In this document: one piece after another, positions 42,676 to 54,925 of the stretch
How positions within the stretch are numbered: the stretch's first letter is position 1
Layout of the letters: every line of letters begins with the position of its first letter
Source: Streptomyces kronopolitis
GTDB taxonomy: Bacteria; Actinomycetota; Actinomycetes; Streptomycetales; Streptomycetaceae
Reading direction: 5' to 3'
DNA length: 64,000 nt
Assembly: GCF_014646275.1 (NCBI RefSeq)
Contig: NZ_BMND01000005.1
Span: 236,376-300,375, forward strand
The notes under the pieces: model-generated
What the model saw: only the letters and a program-made list of their open reading frames with translations
Told to the model about the DNA's origin: nothing
Database searches by the model: none
Program-made: the position numbers and the translations under genes

Positions 42676-44151
42676 TCACTTCTCTGCGGTGGCCAATCGG
42701 GAGCGGCGCAAGCCGTATCCGAAGTAGACCACAAGGCCGACGGCCATCCAGACACCGAAGACCACCCAGGTCACGACGTCGAGGCTGCCCATCATGTAGA
42801 GGCACAGCAGGAAGCCGATCGCGGGGAAGAGCGGCGAGAGCGGCGTACGGAAGCTGCGCGGCATGTCGGGCCGGGTGCGGCGCAGCACGATCACCGCGAC
42901 ATTGACCAGCGCGAAGGCGAACAGGGTGCCGATGCTGGTGGCGTCGGCCAGCTGGCCCAGCGGCACCGCCGCGGCGAGCACGCCGCAGAACAGCGACACG
43001 ATCACGGTGTTGACCCGCGGGGCACCGCTCTTGGCGTGCACCTTGGAGAACACCTTGGGCACCAGCCCGTCCCGGGACATCGCGAACAGGATGCGGGTCT
43101 GGCCGTAGAGCACGGTCAGCACGACGCTGGCGATGGCGACCACCGCGCCGAGCGCGAGCAGCACCGCCCAGAAGCTCTGCCCGGTGACCGACTTCATGAT
43201 CCCGGCCAGCGCGGCCTCCGAGCCCTTGAACTTCTGCCAGGGCATGGCACCCACGGCGATGGCCGCGACCAGGCAGTACAGCGCGGTGACGATCACCAGC
43301 GAGAGCATGATCGCGCGCGGCAGGTCGCGCTGCGGGTTCTTGGCCTCCTCACCGGCGGTGGAGGCGGCGTCGAAGCCGATGTACGAGAAGAACAGGGTGG
43401 CGCCGGCGGCGCTGACGCCCGCCATGCCCATCGGCATGAAGTTCGCGTAGTTGCCGGAGCGCACGCCCTGCAGGGCGACGCCGCAGAACAGCAGCAGCGC
43501 GACGATCTTGACGGCGACCATGATCGTGTTGGCCCGGGCGCTCTCCTTGGCCCCGCCCAGCAGGAACACCATCGCCAGCAGCACGACCACCAGCGCCGGC
43601 AGGTTGAAGATCCCGCCGTCGCCGGGCGGCTGGGACAGCGCGGCCGGGATGGTCACGCCGAAGACGCCGTTGAGCAGCTCGTTCAGATACTGGCCCCAGC
43701 CGACGGCGACGGCCGCGACCGAGACGCCGTACTCCAGGATCAGGCACCAGCCGCACACCCAGGCGATCAGCTCGCCGAGGGTGGCGTAGGCGTAGGAATA
43801 GGACGACCCGGATACCGGGATGGAGCCGGCCAGCTCCGCGTAGGACAGCGCGGAGAACAGCGCGGTGATCCCGGCGATGACGAAGGAGAGGATCACCGCG
43901 GGCCCGGCGTCCGGCACGGCCTCGCCGAGGACGACGAAGATGCCGGTGCCGAGCGTGGCACCGATGCTGATCATGGTCAGCTGCCACATGCCCATGGAGC
44001 GGCGGAGCTCGCCGCCGTCGCCCTTGCCGCCCTCGGAGACCAGGCGCTCGACGGGCTTGCGCCGCATCAGCCGGGTGCCGAGTCCTGCCGGGGAGGAGGG
44101 CGGTCGGGGGTCGCTGGCCCCTGCGGGCGGGGCTGCGCCGTGCTCCAACAC
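42676..44151 (-). CDS. APC-superfamily amino-acid permease
   Basis: A 491-residue transporter with about 12-14 helices and the APC signature in helix 1 (MISIGATLGTGIFVVLGEAV), SYAELAGSIPVSGSSYSYAY and FFSYIGFDAASTAGEEAKNP, which place it in the cationic amino acid transporter (CAT) group. The exact amino acid is unknown. GTG 44151 follows GGAGCC. The cytosolic N-terminus is about 65 residues. It heads an operon with the Lrp-type gene; repeated GATCGTTGCGC boxes lie about 200-240 bases upstream. Confidence 0.88.
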   Translation of the reverse strand: MLEHGAAPPAGASDPRPPSSPAGLGTRLMRRKPVERLVSEGGKGDGGELRRSMGMWQLTMISIGATLGTGIFVVLGEAVPDAGPAVILSFVIAGITALFSALSYAELAGSIPVSGSSYSYAYATLGELIAWVCGWCLILEYGVSVAAVAVGWGQYLNELLNGVFGVTIPAALSQPPGDGGIFNLPALVVVLLAMVFLLGGAKESARANTIMVAVKIVALLLFCGVALQGVRSGNYANFMPMGMAGVSAAGATLFFSYIGFDAASTAGEEAKNPQRDLPRAIMLSLVIVTALYCLVAAIAVGAMPWQKFKGSEAALAGIMKSVTGQSFWAVLLALGAVVAIASVVLTVLYGQTRILFAMSRDGLVPKVFSKVHAKSGAPRVNTVIVSLFCGVLAAAVPLGQLADATSIGTLFAFALVNVAVIVLRRTRPDMPRSFRTPLSPLFPAIGFLLCLYMMGSLDVVTWVVFGVWMAVGLVVYFGYGLRRSRLATAEK

Positions 44152-44348
44152 TGGGGTGGCTCCTTTTCGCTGCCGATCGATGAACGTACGGAAGGCGACG
44201 ACCGGCAGCGGTCGGTACAAGGGCATGCCGAAACACGCCGCAGCAGGAGACCGCCGAGCAGGCGGTCCCCGCCACTCCACGTACAGCGCTTGACCTTACG
44301 GGCCGCCGCTGACCTGCCGTAATGCAGGTTCCTTGCGTAACCGCGGAT

Positions 44349-44389
44349 GATCGTTGCGCACCGGCGCGGCGGACGATGGATCGTTGCGC
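44349..44389. promoter_or_regulatory. paired Lrp-type boxes before the permease-lrp operon
   Basis: GATCGTTGCGC occurs at 44349-44359 and at 44379-44389, exactly 30 bases apart. Flanking weaker copies are CCTTGCGTAAC (44332-44342) and GATCGTAACGG. The core matches the boxes ahead of the hydrolase-oxidase operon, in the same orientation relative to the genes. Confidence 0.65.
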
Positions 44390-44458
44390 GCCAGGATCCG
44401 ATCGTAACGGCCGCTTCCGGTTGTCCCGCCCTCCGGGGCCGCGGAGTCCACATACCGG

Positions 44459-44491
44459 AACGGCCCCGCACCGGATGGGTGCGGGGCCGTT
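44459..44491 (-). terminator. guaB1 terminator hairpin
   Basis: Perfect 13-base arms (aacggccccgcac / gtgcggggccgtt) around a 7-base loop, 35 bases after the guaB1 stop. It separates guaB1 from the permease promoter region (44152-44458). Confidence 0.7.
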
Positions 44492-44525
44492 CGGCGGCGT
44501 GCGGGGCGGCGCGGCCCCCGCGCGG

Positions 44526-46523
<1,998 letters not shown>

Positions 46524-46527
<4 letters not shown>

Positions 46528-46991
46528 CGGAGCACCGCCTTGAAGGTCCGGTAGTGGTCGTCGGTGTAGTAGGTCTCGCGGCTCTCGCCGGTGACGAGCC
46601 GGCGGGCGCCGCGGTCCGGCGAACCGGGCGTGGGGACCGTGTACTCGTGGTAGTGGCCGCGCGGCTGACGGGGCAGCAACCGCTCGCGGTTGGCGAAGAC
46701 CGTGCCGTCCTGCCGGTAGGGAAAGGGGCCGCCGGCGTCGATCAGCTGGAGGGTGTCCCGGGCCTGCACGGGCAGCCGGGCGACGGCGACGACCGGCATG
46801 CCCCGCGCCCAGGACGGCACCCCGGAGGCACCCGGGGAAGCGGCGGCGGCCGTGGCGGTGGAACCCGGCGCTCCCGGCGAACTCCCGTTGCCGGCACCGC
46901 TCGTGGCGCACCCCGTCAGGAGCAGGAGCAGCCCGGCGAGCAGCGCGCCGAGGAGTGCGGCGGCGCGGGGCACCGCGGGGCGGATCACCAT
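46524..46991 (-). CDS. exported guanyl-specific ribonuclease (barnase / RNase Sa type)
   Basis: A 155-residue protein: a signal sequence with a lipobox (LLAGLLLLLTGCATSG, Cys28), a low-complexity Gly/Ser/Ala linker, and a microbial RNase N1/T1 domain (about 70-155). Catalytic candidates are Glu in HYHEYTVPTPG, Arg in GARRLVTG and His in TDDHYRTFKAV. The family cuts RNA after G. The lipobox suggests anchoring to the membrane rather than free secretion, unlike classic RNase Sa. First gene of a two-gene unit with the barstar-like inhibitor. Confidence 0.88.
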
Positions 46992-47098
46992 GCGCCGATG
47001 CTGTCACAGGCCCGCGCGGGCCGCTCGCCGATGACCGCAGCGGGGTGGGGCGGGGCCGATGCGGCAGCCGGCCGGGCCGCCTCACGCTCCGGCGCGGG

Positions 47099-48142
47099 TC
47101 ACGCGCCGTCAGGGTCCGCGCGGTCCAGTGCGGGGCGCGGCGCGGGGCCGGTCTCCAGCAGCAGGTGGTCGGCGGCGGCGGTGTCCGTCACCAGGCTGGT
47201 CACCAGCCCGGAGCGCAGCACCGCGTCGATCGCGTCGGCCTTGCGCCGGCCGCCGGCGATCGCCACGACCTCCGGGATACGGCGCAGCCGGTCGGCCTCG
47301 ACGGTGATGCAGCGCTCGCCGAGGTCCCGGCCGATCCGGCGCCCTTCCGCGTCGAAGAGGTGCGCCGACATCTCGGCGGCCGCACCCAGCGAGGCGTAGT
47401 GCTCGCGCTCCTGCTCCGAGAGCATGTCGTAGACGGTCGAGACGCCCGGCTCCCAGGAGCCGATGGAGACGCAGGCGACGGTGACCTTGTCGAAGTAGTC
47501 GAACGCCCGGGCGATGCCGGTCTGCCGGCGCAGCGCCTCGGCGGTCGCCGAATCGGGCAGCAGCATGGGTGCGTAGATCGGGTGCGCCTCGCCGCCGGCG
47601 ACATCGGCCGCGCGGCGCACCGCCTCGACCGAGCCGCGGTCGGCGGTGCCCGCGTCGTAGACACCGGTCAACTGCACGACGGTGCAGGGCGGGAGGCGGT
47701 GCAGCGCGGCCGCCATGTGGATGGTCGACCGGCCCCAGGCCAGCCCGAGCACATCGCCCTCGTTGACCAGCTCGCCGAGCAGATCGGCGGCCACCTCGCC
47801 GAGGTTCTCCGGGTCGGCGGCGTCGTCGGGCGGGTTCTGCACGCCGAAGGCGGGGGGAGCGTCCGCGGGCGATTCGACGACCACCGCGTGCCGCAGGCCG
47901 TAGCGGGCCCGCAGGGCGTCGGAGCGCTCGGCGTCGAGTTCGGAGGGCACCCGAATCTCGATCCGTACGAGATCACGTTCCAGCGCCGTCTCCAGCACCC
48001 GCGCGACCTTGAACCGGCTGACGCCGAACTCCTCCGCGATCTGGATCTTCGACTTGCCCTCGAGATAGAAACGGCGGGCCATGGCCGCAGCCTGCACCAG
48101 CTCGGCAGGGCCCATTCCGGACTGTGGGCGGCTGGCTACCAC
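47099..48142 (-). CDS. SorC/DeoR-type sugar-binding regulator
   Basis: A 347-residue regulator with an N-terminal HTH (about 20-60, MARRFYLEGKSKIQIAEEFG and VSRFKVARVLETAL) and a C-terminal SorC sugar-phosphate-binding domain (about 90-335, GLAWGRSTIHMAAALHRLPP and TVACVSIGSWEPGVSTVYDM). I chose the GTG at 48142, preceded by GGGGAGAATTTC; an ATG at 48184 has GAAAGG directly against it, too close. Its position before rpe suggests a link with pentose-phosphate metabolism (inference). Confidence 0.85.
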   Translation of the reverse strand: MVASRPQSGMGPAELVQAAAMARRFYLEGKSKIQIAEEFGVSRFKVARVLETALERDLVRIEIRVPSELDAERSDALRARYGLRHAVVVESPADAPPAFGVQNPPDDAADPENLGEVAADLLGELVNEGDVLGLAWGRSTIHMAAALHRLPPCTVVQLTGVYDAGTADRGSVEAVRRAADVAGGEAHPIYAPMLLPDSATAEALRRQTGIARAFDYFDKVTVACVSIGSWEPGVSTVYDMLSEQEREHYASLGAAAEMSAHLFDAEGRRIGRDLGERCITVEADRLRRIPEVVAIAGGRRKADAIDAVLRSGLVTSLVTDTAAADHLLLETGPAPRPALDRADPDGA

Positions 48143-48334
48143 GAAATTCTCCCCTTTTGCGCATCTGATCGAGTCTTTGCTCATCCTTTCAGAAACCCGG
48201 CGGCAACGGGGACCACGACCGCCCCGACCCACGTGAACGCTCGGTGGCGCCACGGGCAAGAGGCGGCAAGGCCGCACCGCGGAGCGCTCTTCGCGGCCGC
48301 GGCGGCCGGGCCGCCCGCCCCGGTTTCCTGAAAG

Positions 48335-49024
48335 TCAGTGCGCGCAGCCCCGTCCCCAGCCGGCCGCCGCGGTCGCCGCCTCGGCCTTCTCCCGCAGATC
48401 ACGGACGGCCTTGGCCGGATCGTCCGCGCCGTAGACCGCCGAGCCCGCCACGAACACATCGGCGCCCGCCTCCGCGCAGCGCTCGATGGTCTCCGCCGAG
48501 ACCCCGCCGTCCACCTGGAGCCCCAGCTCCAGACCGTGCCGGGAGATCAGCTCACGGGTGCGGCGGATCTTGGGCAGCATGATGTCCAGGAACGCCTGAC
48601 CGCCGAAGCCGGGCTCCACGGTCATGATCAGCAGCATGTCGAGCTCGGGCAGCAGATCCTCGTACGGCTCGATCGGCGTGGCCGGCTTCAGCGCCATCGA
48701 GGCCCGCGCGCCCTTGGCCCGGATCTCCCGCGCCAGCCGCACGGGCGCGGCCGCCGCCTCCACGTGGAAGGTGACCGAACCGGCCCCCGCCTCGATGTAC
48801 TGCGGCGCCCAGCGGTCCGGGTCCTCGATCATCAGATGCAGGTCGAGGGGCGTCCGCGTCGCCCGGCTCAGCGACTCGACGACGGGCACGCCGAGGGTGA
48901 GGTTGGGGACGAAGTGGTTGTCCATCACGTCGACATGGAGCCAGTCGGCGCCCTCGACCGCCTTCGCCTCCTCGGCGAGCCGGGCGAAGTCGGCGGACAG
49001 GATGCTGGGGTTGATCAAGGCCAT
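48335..49024 (-). CDS. rpe: ribulose-phosphate 3-epimerase
   Basis: Interconverts ribulose 5-phosphate and xylulose 5-phosphate in the pentose phosphate pathway. The 229-residue TIM barrel shows [38 protein letters not shown] with catalytic Asp and metal-binding His, [13 protein letters not shown] and [17 protein letters not shown]. The end is slightly extended. It lies 88 bases after rsmB in the same direction. Confidence 0.96.
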   Translation of the reverse strand: MALINPSILSADFARLAEEAKAVEGADWLHVDVMDNHFVPNLTLGVPVVESLSRATRTPLDLHLMIEDPDRWAPQYIEAGAGSVTFHVEAAAAPVRLAREIRAKGARASMALKPATPIEPYEDLLPELDMLLIMTVEPGFGGQAFLDIMLPKIRRTRELISRHGLELGLQVDGGVSAETIERCAEAGADVFVAGSAVYGADDPAKAVRDLREKAEAATAAAGWGRGCAH

Positions 49025-49112
49025 GCCCCCAGTATGGCGTGCGCGCCGGGGAACGGCGGAGGCGGGGAGCGGCGGGATCCGCTCCCCGAGCGGCGGGCGC
49101 CGTGCGGGCTTC

Positions 49113-50546
49113 TCAGCCCGTGCGGCGCAGCAGGGCCAGGTACATCGCGTCCGTGCCGTGGAGGTGCGGCCAGAGTTGCACGTCCGGGCCGTCGCCGAGG
49201 GCCGGGACGCCCGGCATCAGGGGGCGGGCGTCGATCCACTCCACCTCGACCGGTGCGCCGCCCCGCCCCTTGAGGACGTCGTCGACCACGGCGCGGGTCT
49301 CGGCCGGATGCGGTGAGCAGGTCGCATAGCCCACGACCCCGCCGACCCGCACCGCCTCCAGCGCCTGCCGCAGCAGCTCGCGCTGGAGCGGGGCGAAGCC
49401 GTCCAGGTCCTCGGGGCGGCGGCGCCAGCGCGCCTCCGGCCGCCGGCGCAGCGCGCCCAGACCGGTGCACGGCACGTCCACCAGGACCCGGTCGAAGGCC
49501 CCGGCGCGCCAGGCGGGGCGGGTGCCGTCGGCGGCGATGACCGCGTACGGGCCCGGGTTGCCGTCGAGCGCCCGGGCGACCAGCCGGGCCCGGTGCGGCT
49601 GCTTCTCCGACGCCAGCAGGGCCGCGCCGCGCTGCGCGGCGAGCGCCGCCAGCAGCGCCGCCTTGCCGCCGGGGCCCGCGCAGCCGTCGAGCCAGGCGCG
49701 GTCGGTGCCCTCGACGGGCGCGTTGGCCAGGGCGAGGGCGACGAGCTGACTGCCCTCGTCCTGCACCCCGGCGCGTCCCTCGCGGACCGGCTCCAGCGCG
49801 CCCGGCTCGCCGCCCTCCGCGAGCCGCACCGCGTACGGCGACCAGCGGCCGGGCAGCGCGCTGTCCTCGCCCGCCGCCACCAGCAGTTCCTCGGCGGTGG
49901 ACCGGCCCGGGCGCGCGACCAGCGTCACCTCGGGGCGTTCGTTGTCGGCCTCCAGCAGGTCCTCGATGCCGGCCCGGCCGCCGCCGAGCGCGTCCCACAG
50001 CGCCGAGACCACCCAGCGGGGATGCGCGTGGACGATGCCGAGGTGCTCCTCGGGGTCCTCGTCGTACGGCGGGGCGACCCGCTCCAGCCAGCCGTCCAGA
50101 TCGTGGGCCGCGACCTTGCGCAGCACCGCGTTGACGAACTTCGCCCGCCCGTCGCCCAGCACCACCCGGGCCAGCTCGACGCTCGCGCTCACCGCGGCGT
50201 GCGTGGGGATGCGGGTGCCGAGCAGCTGGTGCGCGCCGAGCGTCAGCACGTCCAGGACCGGCGGATCCACCTCCCGCAGCGGGCGGTCCACGCACTGCGC
50301 GATGATCGCGTCATAGGTGCCCTGGCGGCGCAGCGAGCCGTACACCAGCTCCGTCGCGAGCGCCGCGTCCCGGGCGTCGAAGTCCGCGCCCTCGCGCGCC
50401 TTGCGCAGCAGCGGCGGCAGCACCAGATTCGCGTACGCGTCCCGCTCGTCGACGGCCCGCAGCGCCTCGAACGCGAGGATGCGGACCGGGTCCTTCTGCG
50501 GGCGGCGATAGGGCTTGCTGGGGCGGCGACGCGGCTGCTGACTCAC
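49113..50546 (-). CDS. rsmB: 16S rRNA m5C967 methyltransferase with NusB domain
   Basis: Methylates a cytosine of 16S rRNA using SAM. The 477-residue protein has an N-terminal NusB-like RNA-binding domain (about 20-155, [20 protein letters not shown]) and a C-terminal NOL1/NOP2/Sun domain with SAM motif [38 protein letters not shown] and [20 protein letters not shown], which provide the two catalytic Cys. GTG start at 50546. It follows fmt, as in many actinobacteria. Confidence 0.95.
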   Translation of the reverse strand: MSQQPRRRPSKPYRRPQKDPVRILAFEALRAVDERDAYANLVLPPLLRKAREGADFDARDAALATELVYGSLRRQGTYDAIIAQCVDRPLREVDPPVLDVLTLGAHQLLGTRIPTHAAVSASVELARVVLGDGRAKFVNAVLRKVAAHDLDGWLERVAPPYDEDPEEHLGIVHAHPRWVVSALWDALGGGRAGIEDLLEADNERPEVTLVARPGRSTAEELLVAAGEDSALPGRWSPYAVRLAEGGEPGALEPVREGRAGVQDEGSQLVALALANAPVEGTDRAWLDGCAGPGGKAALLAALAAQRGAALLASEKQPHRARLVARALDGNPGPYAVIAADGTRPAWRAGAFDRVLVDVPCTGLGALRRRPEARWRRRPEDLDGFAPLQRELLRQALEAVRVGGVVGYATCSPHPAETRAVVDDVLKGRGGAPVEVEWIDARPLMPGVPALGDGPDVQLWPHLHGTDAMYLALLRRTG

Positions 50547-50629
50547 AGAAAAGGTGCTCCGGATACGAGATGAGGGGTCCCTGCCAGCCTACGCGGACGG
50601 ACCGGCCCGCTGCGCGGCGAGGCCGCGGC

Positions 50630-51568
50630 TCAGTCCCCCAGCCGCTCCCCGCCCTCGATCCGCACGCCGCGCGCCCAGTCGGCCGCCTTCATCGGCTTCT
50701 TGCCCTGCGGCTGCACCCAGACGAGTTCCAGGGGGTGGCTGCCGGTACCGGCGTACACCGCCTTCTTGGTGACCGCGAGTTCGCCGGGCGCCAGCGCCAA
50801 CTCGTCGTGGCCCGCGGCGGAGACCGCCGACATCAGCTTGAGGCGCTCGTCGCGGAAGACCGTCCAGGCGCCGGGCGCGGGCGCACAACCGCGGATGACC
50901 CGGTCGACCCGCAGCGCGGGCGCCGCCCAGTCCACCTTGGCGTCCTCGACCTCGATCTTCGGTGCGAGCGTGACGCCCTCGGCCGGCTGCGGCACCGCCT
51001 GGAGCGTGCCGTCCTCGATGCCGTCCATGGTCGCCACGAGCAGCCCGGATCCGGCGAACGCCAGCCGGGTCAGCAGGTCACCGCTGGTGTCGTGGGGACG
51101 GACCTGCTCGGTCAGCACCCCGTAGACCGGGCCGGAGTCCAGCCCCTCCTCGATCTGGAAGGTCGAGGCGCCGGTCACCTCGTCGCCGGCGAGCACCGCG
51201 TGCTGCACGGGCGCCGCCCCCCGCCACGCGGGCAGCAGCGAGAAGTGCAGATTGACCCATCCCCGGGCGGGGATGTCGAGCGCGGACTTCGGCAGCAGCG
51301 CGCCATAGGCGACCACCGGGCAGCAGTCCGGCGCGATCTCCCGCAGCCGGGCCAGGAAGCCCTCCTCGCGCGGCCGGCCGGGCTTGAGCACCTCGATGCC
51401 GGCCTCCTCCGCCCGCTCCGCGACGGGGCTGGCGACCAGCTTGCGGCCGCGCCCGGCGGGCGCGTCGGGCCGGGTCACGACGGCCACGACCTCGTGCCGG
51501 TCCGAGGCGATCAGGGCATCGAGGGCGGGTACGGCGACCTCGGGGGTGCCGGCGAAGACAAGCCTCAT
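50630..51568 (-). CDS. fmt: methionyl-tRNA formyltransferase
   Basis: Formylates initiator Met-tRNA with 10-formyl-THF. The 312-residue protein has [20 protein letters not shown], the catalytic block [20 protein letters not shown] with [20 protein letters not shown], and a C-terminal tRNA-binding domain (about 210-312). The ATG at 51568 matches the family start. It lies 83 bases before rsmB and is probably cotranscribed with it. Confidence 0.96.
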   Translation of the reverse strand: MRLVFAGTPEVAVPALDALIASDRHEVVAVVTRPDAPAGRGRKLVASPVAERAEEAGIEVLKPGRPREEGFLARLREIAPDCCPVVAYGALLPKSALDIPARGWVNLHFSLLPAWRGAAPVQHAVLAGDEVTGASTFQIEEGLDSGPVYGVLTEQVRPHDTSGDLLTRLAFAGSGLLVATMDGIEDGTLQAVPQPAEGVTLAPKIEVEDAKVDWAAPALRVDRVIRGCAPAPGAWTVFRDERLKLMSAVSAAGHDELALAPGELAVTKKAVYAGTGSHPLELVWVQPQGKKPMKAADWARGVRIEGGERLGD

Positions 51569-51746
51569 GGGTGGCGAACTACCTCTCACACGCAGCGGAA
51601 CGACGCACCAGTCTAGGGGGCCGGCCCCCCGGCCACGGGCGACGGATCCGGGGGGCGTACATGAATTCCCGCGCCTTGTAAGGAAGCTCGTACGCCCCCA
51701 TACCGTGACCAGAGCCGCTCCTGTCGCGTTGGTCAAAAAGCATTGA

Positions 51747-52376
<630 letters not shown>

Positions 52377-52450
52377 ACCACTCCCCCACCGGGCGCCTCC
52401 GCGCCCACGCGCCGCCCGACAGCGCCCCGGGACCGCCCGCCGACACCGGT

Positions 52451-52518
52451 TCCGGGGCGGCGCCATGTCCGGGGCGGCGCCATGTCCGGGGCGGCGCCAT
52501 GTCCGGGGCGGCGCCATG
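52451..52518. repeat. 17-bp minisatellite, four perfect copies
   Basis: Unit TCCGGGGCGGCGCCATG repeats four times without a mismatch (52451, 52468, 52485, 52502), then a partial tccgga follows. Each unit holds GGCGCC, a 6-base palindrome. It lies in the 299-base gap between the hypothetical gene and the convergent priA gene. The unit is not a multiple of three and no gene crosses it. Confidence 0.95.
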
Positions 52519-52675
52519 TCCGGAGCCTGCCTCCGCCGGATTCGTGCCACCGCCGGACCCGTGCCGCCGGCCGTGGCGTGCGCAGGGCCCGGCCCGCCCG
52601 CACCGCCGCACGACGGCTCGACACCACCGGCCGTCCGCGCCGTCTCCCCACACCGTCCCCCCGCACCACGCGTTC

Positions 52676-54814
52676 TCACCCCAGATCGGGCGGATCGATC
52701 CGGACCCGCACGGCCTCTCCCTCCCGCTTGACCATCCGGGCCGCGCGGGCGGCCTTCAGGGCCGCGGCGAGCGCCGTGCCCTGGCCGGGGCGGACCCGTA
52801 CCAGCGCGCGCTCCCACTGCTCGCCGGGCGGCGGATCGCCCGGCCGGCGCGGGCGCCCGGGGTCCGGCACCGGAAGGGGCACGGGCCCCAACACCTCGGC
52901 TCCGGCGGGGAGTTCGGCGGCCCGCAGCAGATCGGCGACATCCTCGGGGCGGCCGGTCACCGAAGCCATCCGCGACACCGGTGGAAAGCCCAGTTCGGCC
53001 CGCTCGGCCAGCTCGCGGACCGCGTGGCCGACCGGATCCCAGCGCACCAGCGCCTGCACCGGCCGCAGCGTCGGCTCCGCGATCACCGCGACCGCGCCCC
53101 CCTCCGCCTGGCCGCGGACCAGCCCGGCGGCGCCCAGCCAGCGGCGCAGCGCCTCCTCCCCGGCCCGCAGATCCGGCCGCCCGAGCAGCGCCCAGCCGTC
53201 CAGCAGCAGCGCGGCCGCATAGCCGGCGCCCTCGGCCACCGGCTCCGCGCCCGGCGTGCTCACCACGAGCGCGGGCGCGTCCGGCACCGTGGCCAGCACA
53301 TGGTCCCGGCCCGAGGTGCGCACCGGTACCGCCGGGAAGACCCGGCCCAGCTCCTCCGCCGTCCGCCGCGCCCCCACGACCTGGGCCCGCAGCCGCGCGC
53401 CACCGCACTCACCGCAGTGCCAGTCGGGCTCCTGCCGTCCGCACCACGCGCAGACCAGGTCGTTCGCACGCGGTGACTCCAGCGGGCCGGCGCAGGACCG
53501 GCAGCGCGCGGGGGTACGGCACCGTTCGCACGCCAGCCGGGGCGCATAGCCGCGGCGCGGCACCTGGACCAGCACCGGACCGCGCCGCAGGCCCTCCCGC
53601 ACCAGCTGCCAGGCCATCGTCGGCAGCCGGGCGGCGCGCGCGGCGGCATCCCGCGCCTCGTCGCCGTCGCCGACCGTGCGCACCAGGGGCGCCGCGGCCC
53701 GCACCTGCTCGCGCTCGGCGGTCAGCGGGCGCGCCCAGCCGGTCTCGACCAGCTGCGCCGCCTCGACGGTGCAGCTCAGCCCGCCCAGCAGAAAGCCGGC
53801 GCGCTCGTTGACCGACCGCTGGATGAGGACCTCACGGGCGTGCGGCTGGGGCGCATGCGGATCGCTGTGGCTGGCGTCCCCGTCGTCCCAGAGAGCGACC
53901 AGGCCCGGATCGGCGACCGGCGCGAACATCGCGGCGCGCGTCCCGACCACGGCCCGCACCGCGCCGCGGCTCACCGCCAGCCAGCGGCGGTAGCGCTCCT
54001 CGGGCCCGGCGTCGGCGGTCAGCAGCACATGCCGGCCCTCGCCGATCAGTTCACCGAGCGCCGCGTCCACCCGCGCCGCGGCCCGCCCGTCCGGGACCAC
54101 CACCAGGGCGCCGCGCCCGCCCGCCAGCGCCGCGGCGGCCGCCCGCGCCAGCTCCTGCGGCCAACTCGCCCCGGGCAGCGCGGTCCACACGGCCCGCGGG
54201 GCGTCCCCGCGCGCCAGCGCCGTCAGAAACCCGGGCCCCGCGCCGTAGCGCTCCCAACTTCCCGGCTCCGGCGGCGCGTTGGGCGGTAGCGGCTCGGGGG
54301 ACGGCTTGGCCTCGGCGCGCGCCCTGCGGGGCGGGACGGCCAGCTGCACCACATCGGCGAGCGAGCCGGCATAGCGGTCCGCGACCGCCCGGCACAGCCC
54401 CAGCAGCTCGGGGCTCAGCACCCGCTCGGACGACAGCACCTGGGCGAGCGGCGCCAGCACCCCGCGGTAGTCGCTCTCCGCGACGCGCTCCACGATGAAC
54501 CCGCTGACCAGCTTGCCGCCCTCGCGCCGGCCGCCCTTCTCCCCCGCGCCGAACCGCACCCGCACCCGCACCCCGGGCTGCGCCTCGTCGTCCATCGCGG
54601 CGGGCACCGCGTAGTCGAAATACCGGTCGAGGTGTACCAGGCCCTTGTCGACCAGCACCCGCGCCACCGGCAGCCGCGCCGCGAGCTCGGCGCCCCGCCA
54701 GGTGCGCGGCTTCGCCCGCTCGGCCTTCTTCTCCCGCACGGCCTCGCGGATGAGGGCCAACTGCTCGCCCGCATCCGACGCCCCCGCCTCCGGTCGCCCG
54801 TTCTCCCTGCTCAC
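52676..54814 (-). CDS. priA: PriA-like primosomal protein N', helicase motifs degenerate
   Basis: A 712-residue replication-restart protein. Its DNA-binding part (about 50-150, VDKGLVHLDRYFDYAVPAAM) and the zinc-binding Cys cluster (CERCRTPARCRSC, CAWCGRQEPDWHCGECGG) are kept. The Walker A loop is missing: WTALPGASWPQELARA stands where G-x-T-G-S-G-K-T is expected, and the DEAH box reads LWDDGD. This loss is known for actinobacterial PriA, which is therefore unlikely to be an ATP-driven helicase. GTG 54814 gives the VSRENG start typical of Streptomyces relatives; an ATG eight codons upstream is possible. Confidence 0.9.
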   Translation of the reverse strand: MSRENGRPEAGASDAGEQLALIREAVREKKAERAKPRTWRGAELAARLPVARVLVDKGLVHLDRYFDYAVPAAMDDEAQPGVRVRVRFGAGEKGGRREGGKLVSGFIVERVAESDYRGVLAPLAQVLSSERVLSPELLGLCRAVADRYAGSLADVVQLAVPPRRARAEAKPSPEPLPPNAPPEPGSWERYGAGPGFLTALARGDAPRAVWTALPGASWPQELARAAAAALAGGRGALVVVPDGRAAARVDAALGELIGEGRHVLLTADAGPEERYRRWLAVSRGAVRAVVGTRAAMFAPVADPGLVALWDDGDASHSDPHAPQPHAREVLIQRSVNERAGFLLGGLSCTVEAAQLVETGWARPLTAEREQVRAAAPLVRTVGDGDEARDAAARAARLPTMAWQLVREGLRRGPVLVQVPRRGYAPRLACERCRTPARCRSCAGPLESPRANDLVCAWCGRQEPDWHCGECGGARLRAQVVGARRTAEELGRVFPAVPVRTSGRDHVLATVPDAPALVVSTPGAEPVAEGAGYAAALLLDGWALLGRPDLRAGEEALRRWLGAAGLVRGQAEGGAVAVIAEPTLRPVQALVRWDPVGHAVRELAERAELGFPPVSRMASVTGRPEDVADLLRAAELPAGAEVLGPVPLPVPDPGRPRRPGDPPPGEQWERALVRVRPGQGTALAAALKAARAARMVKREGEAVRVRIDPPDLG

Positions 54815-54867
54815 AGCATCAGTCTTAGCAGACGGCACGGACAGCGAGCGGGGCCTGTGGAAAACCG

Positions 54868-54900
54868 ACGGCCCCGGACCGACGTGCGGTCCGGGGCCGT
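54868..54900 (-). terminator. metK terminator hairpin
   Basis: Perfect 13-base arms (acggccccggacc / ggtccggggccgt) with a 7-base loop, 26 bases after the metK stop, followed on the minus strand by cggttttcc, a short T-run. A clear intrinsic terminator between metK and priA. Confidence 0.8.
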
Positions 54901-54925
54901 GGTCACCTCTTGCGAGGCAGGGGTC

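Noticed and set aside
52451..52518. CRISPR array
   Set aside because: The repeats are directly contiguous with no spacers and only 17 bases long.
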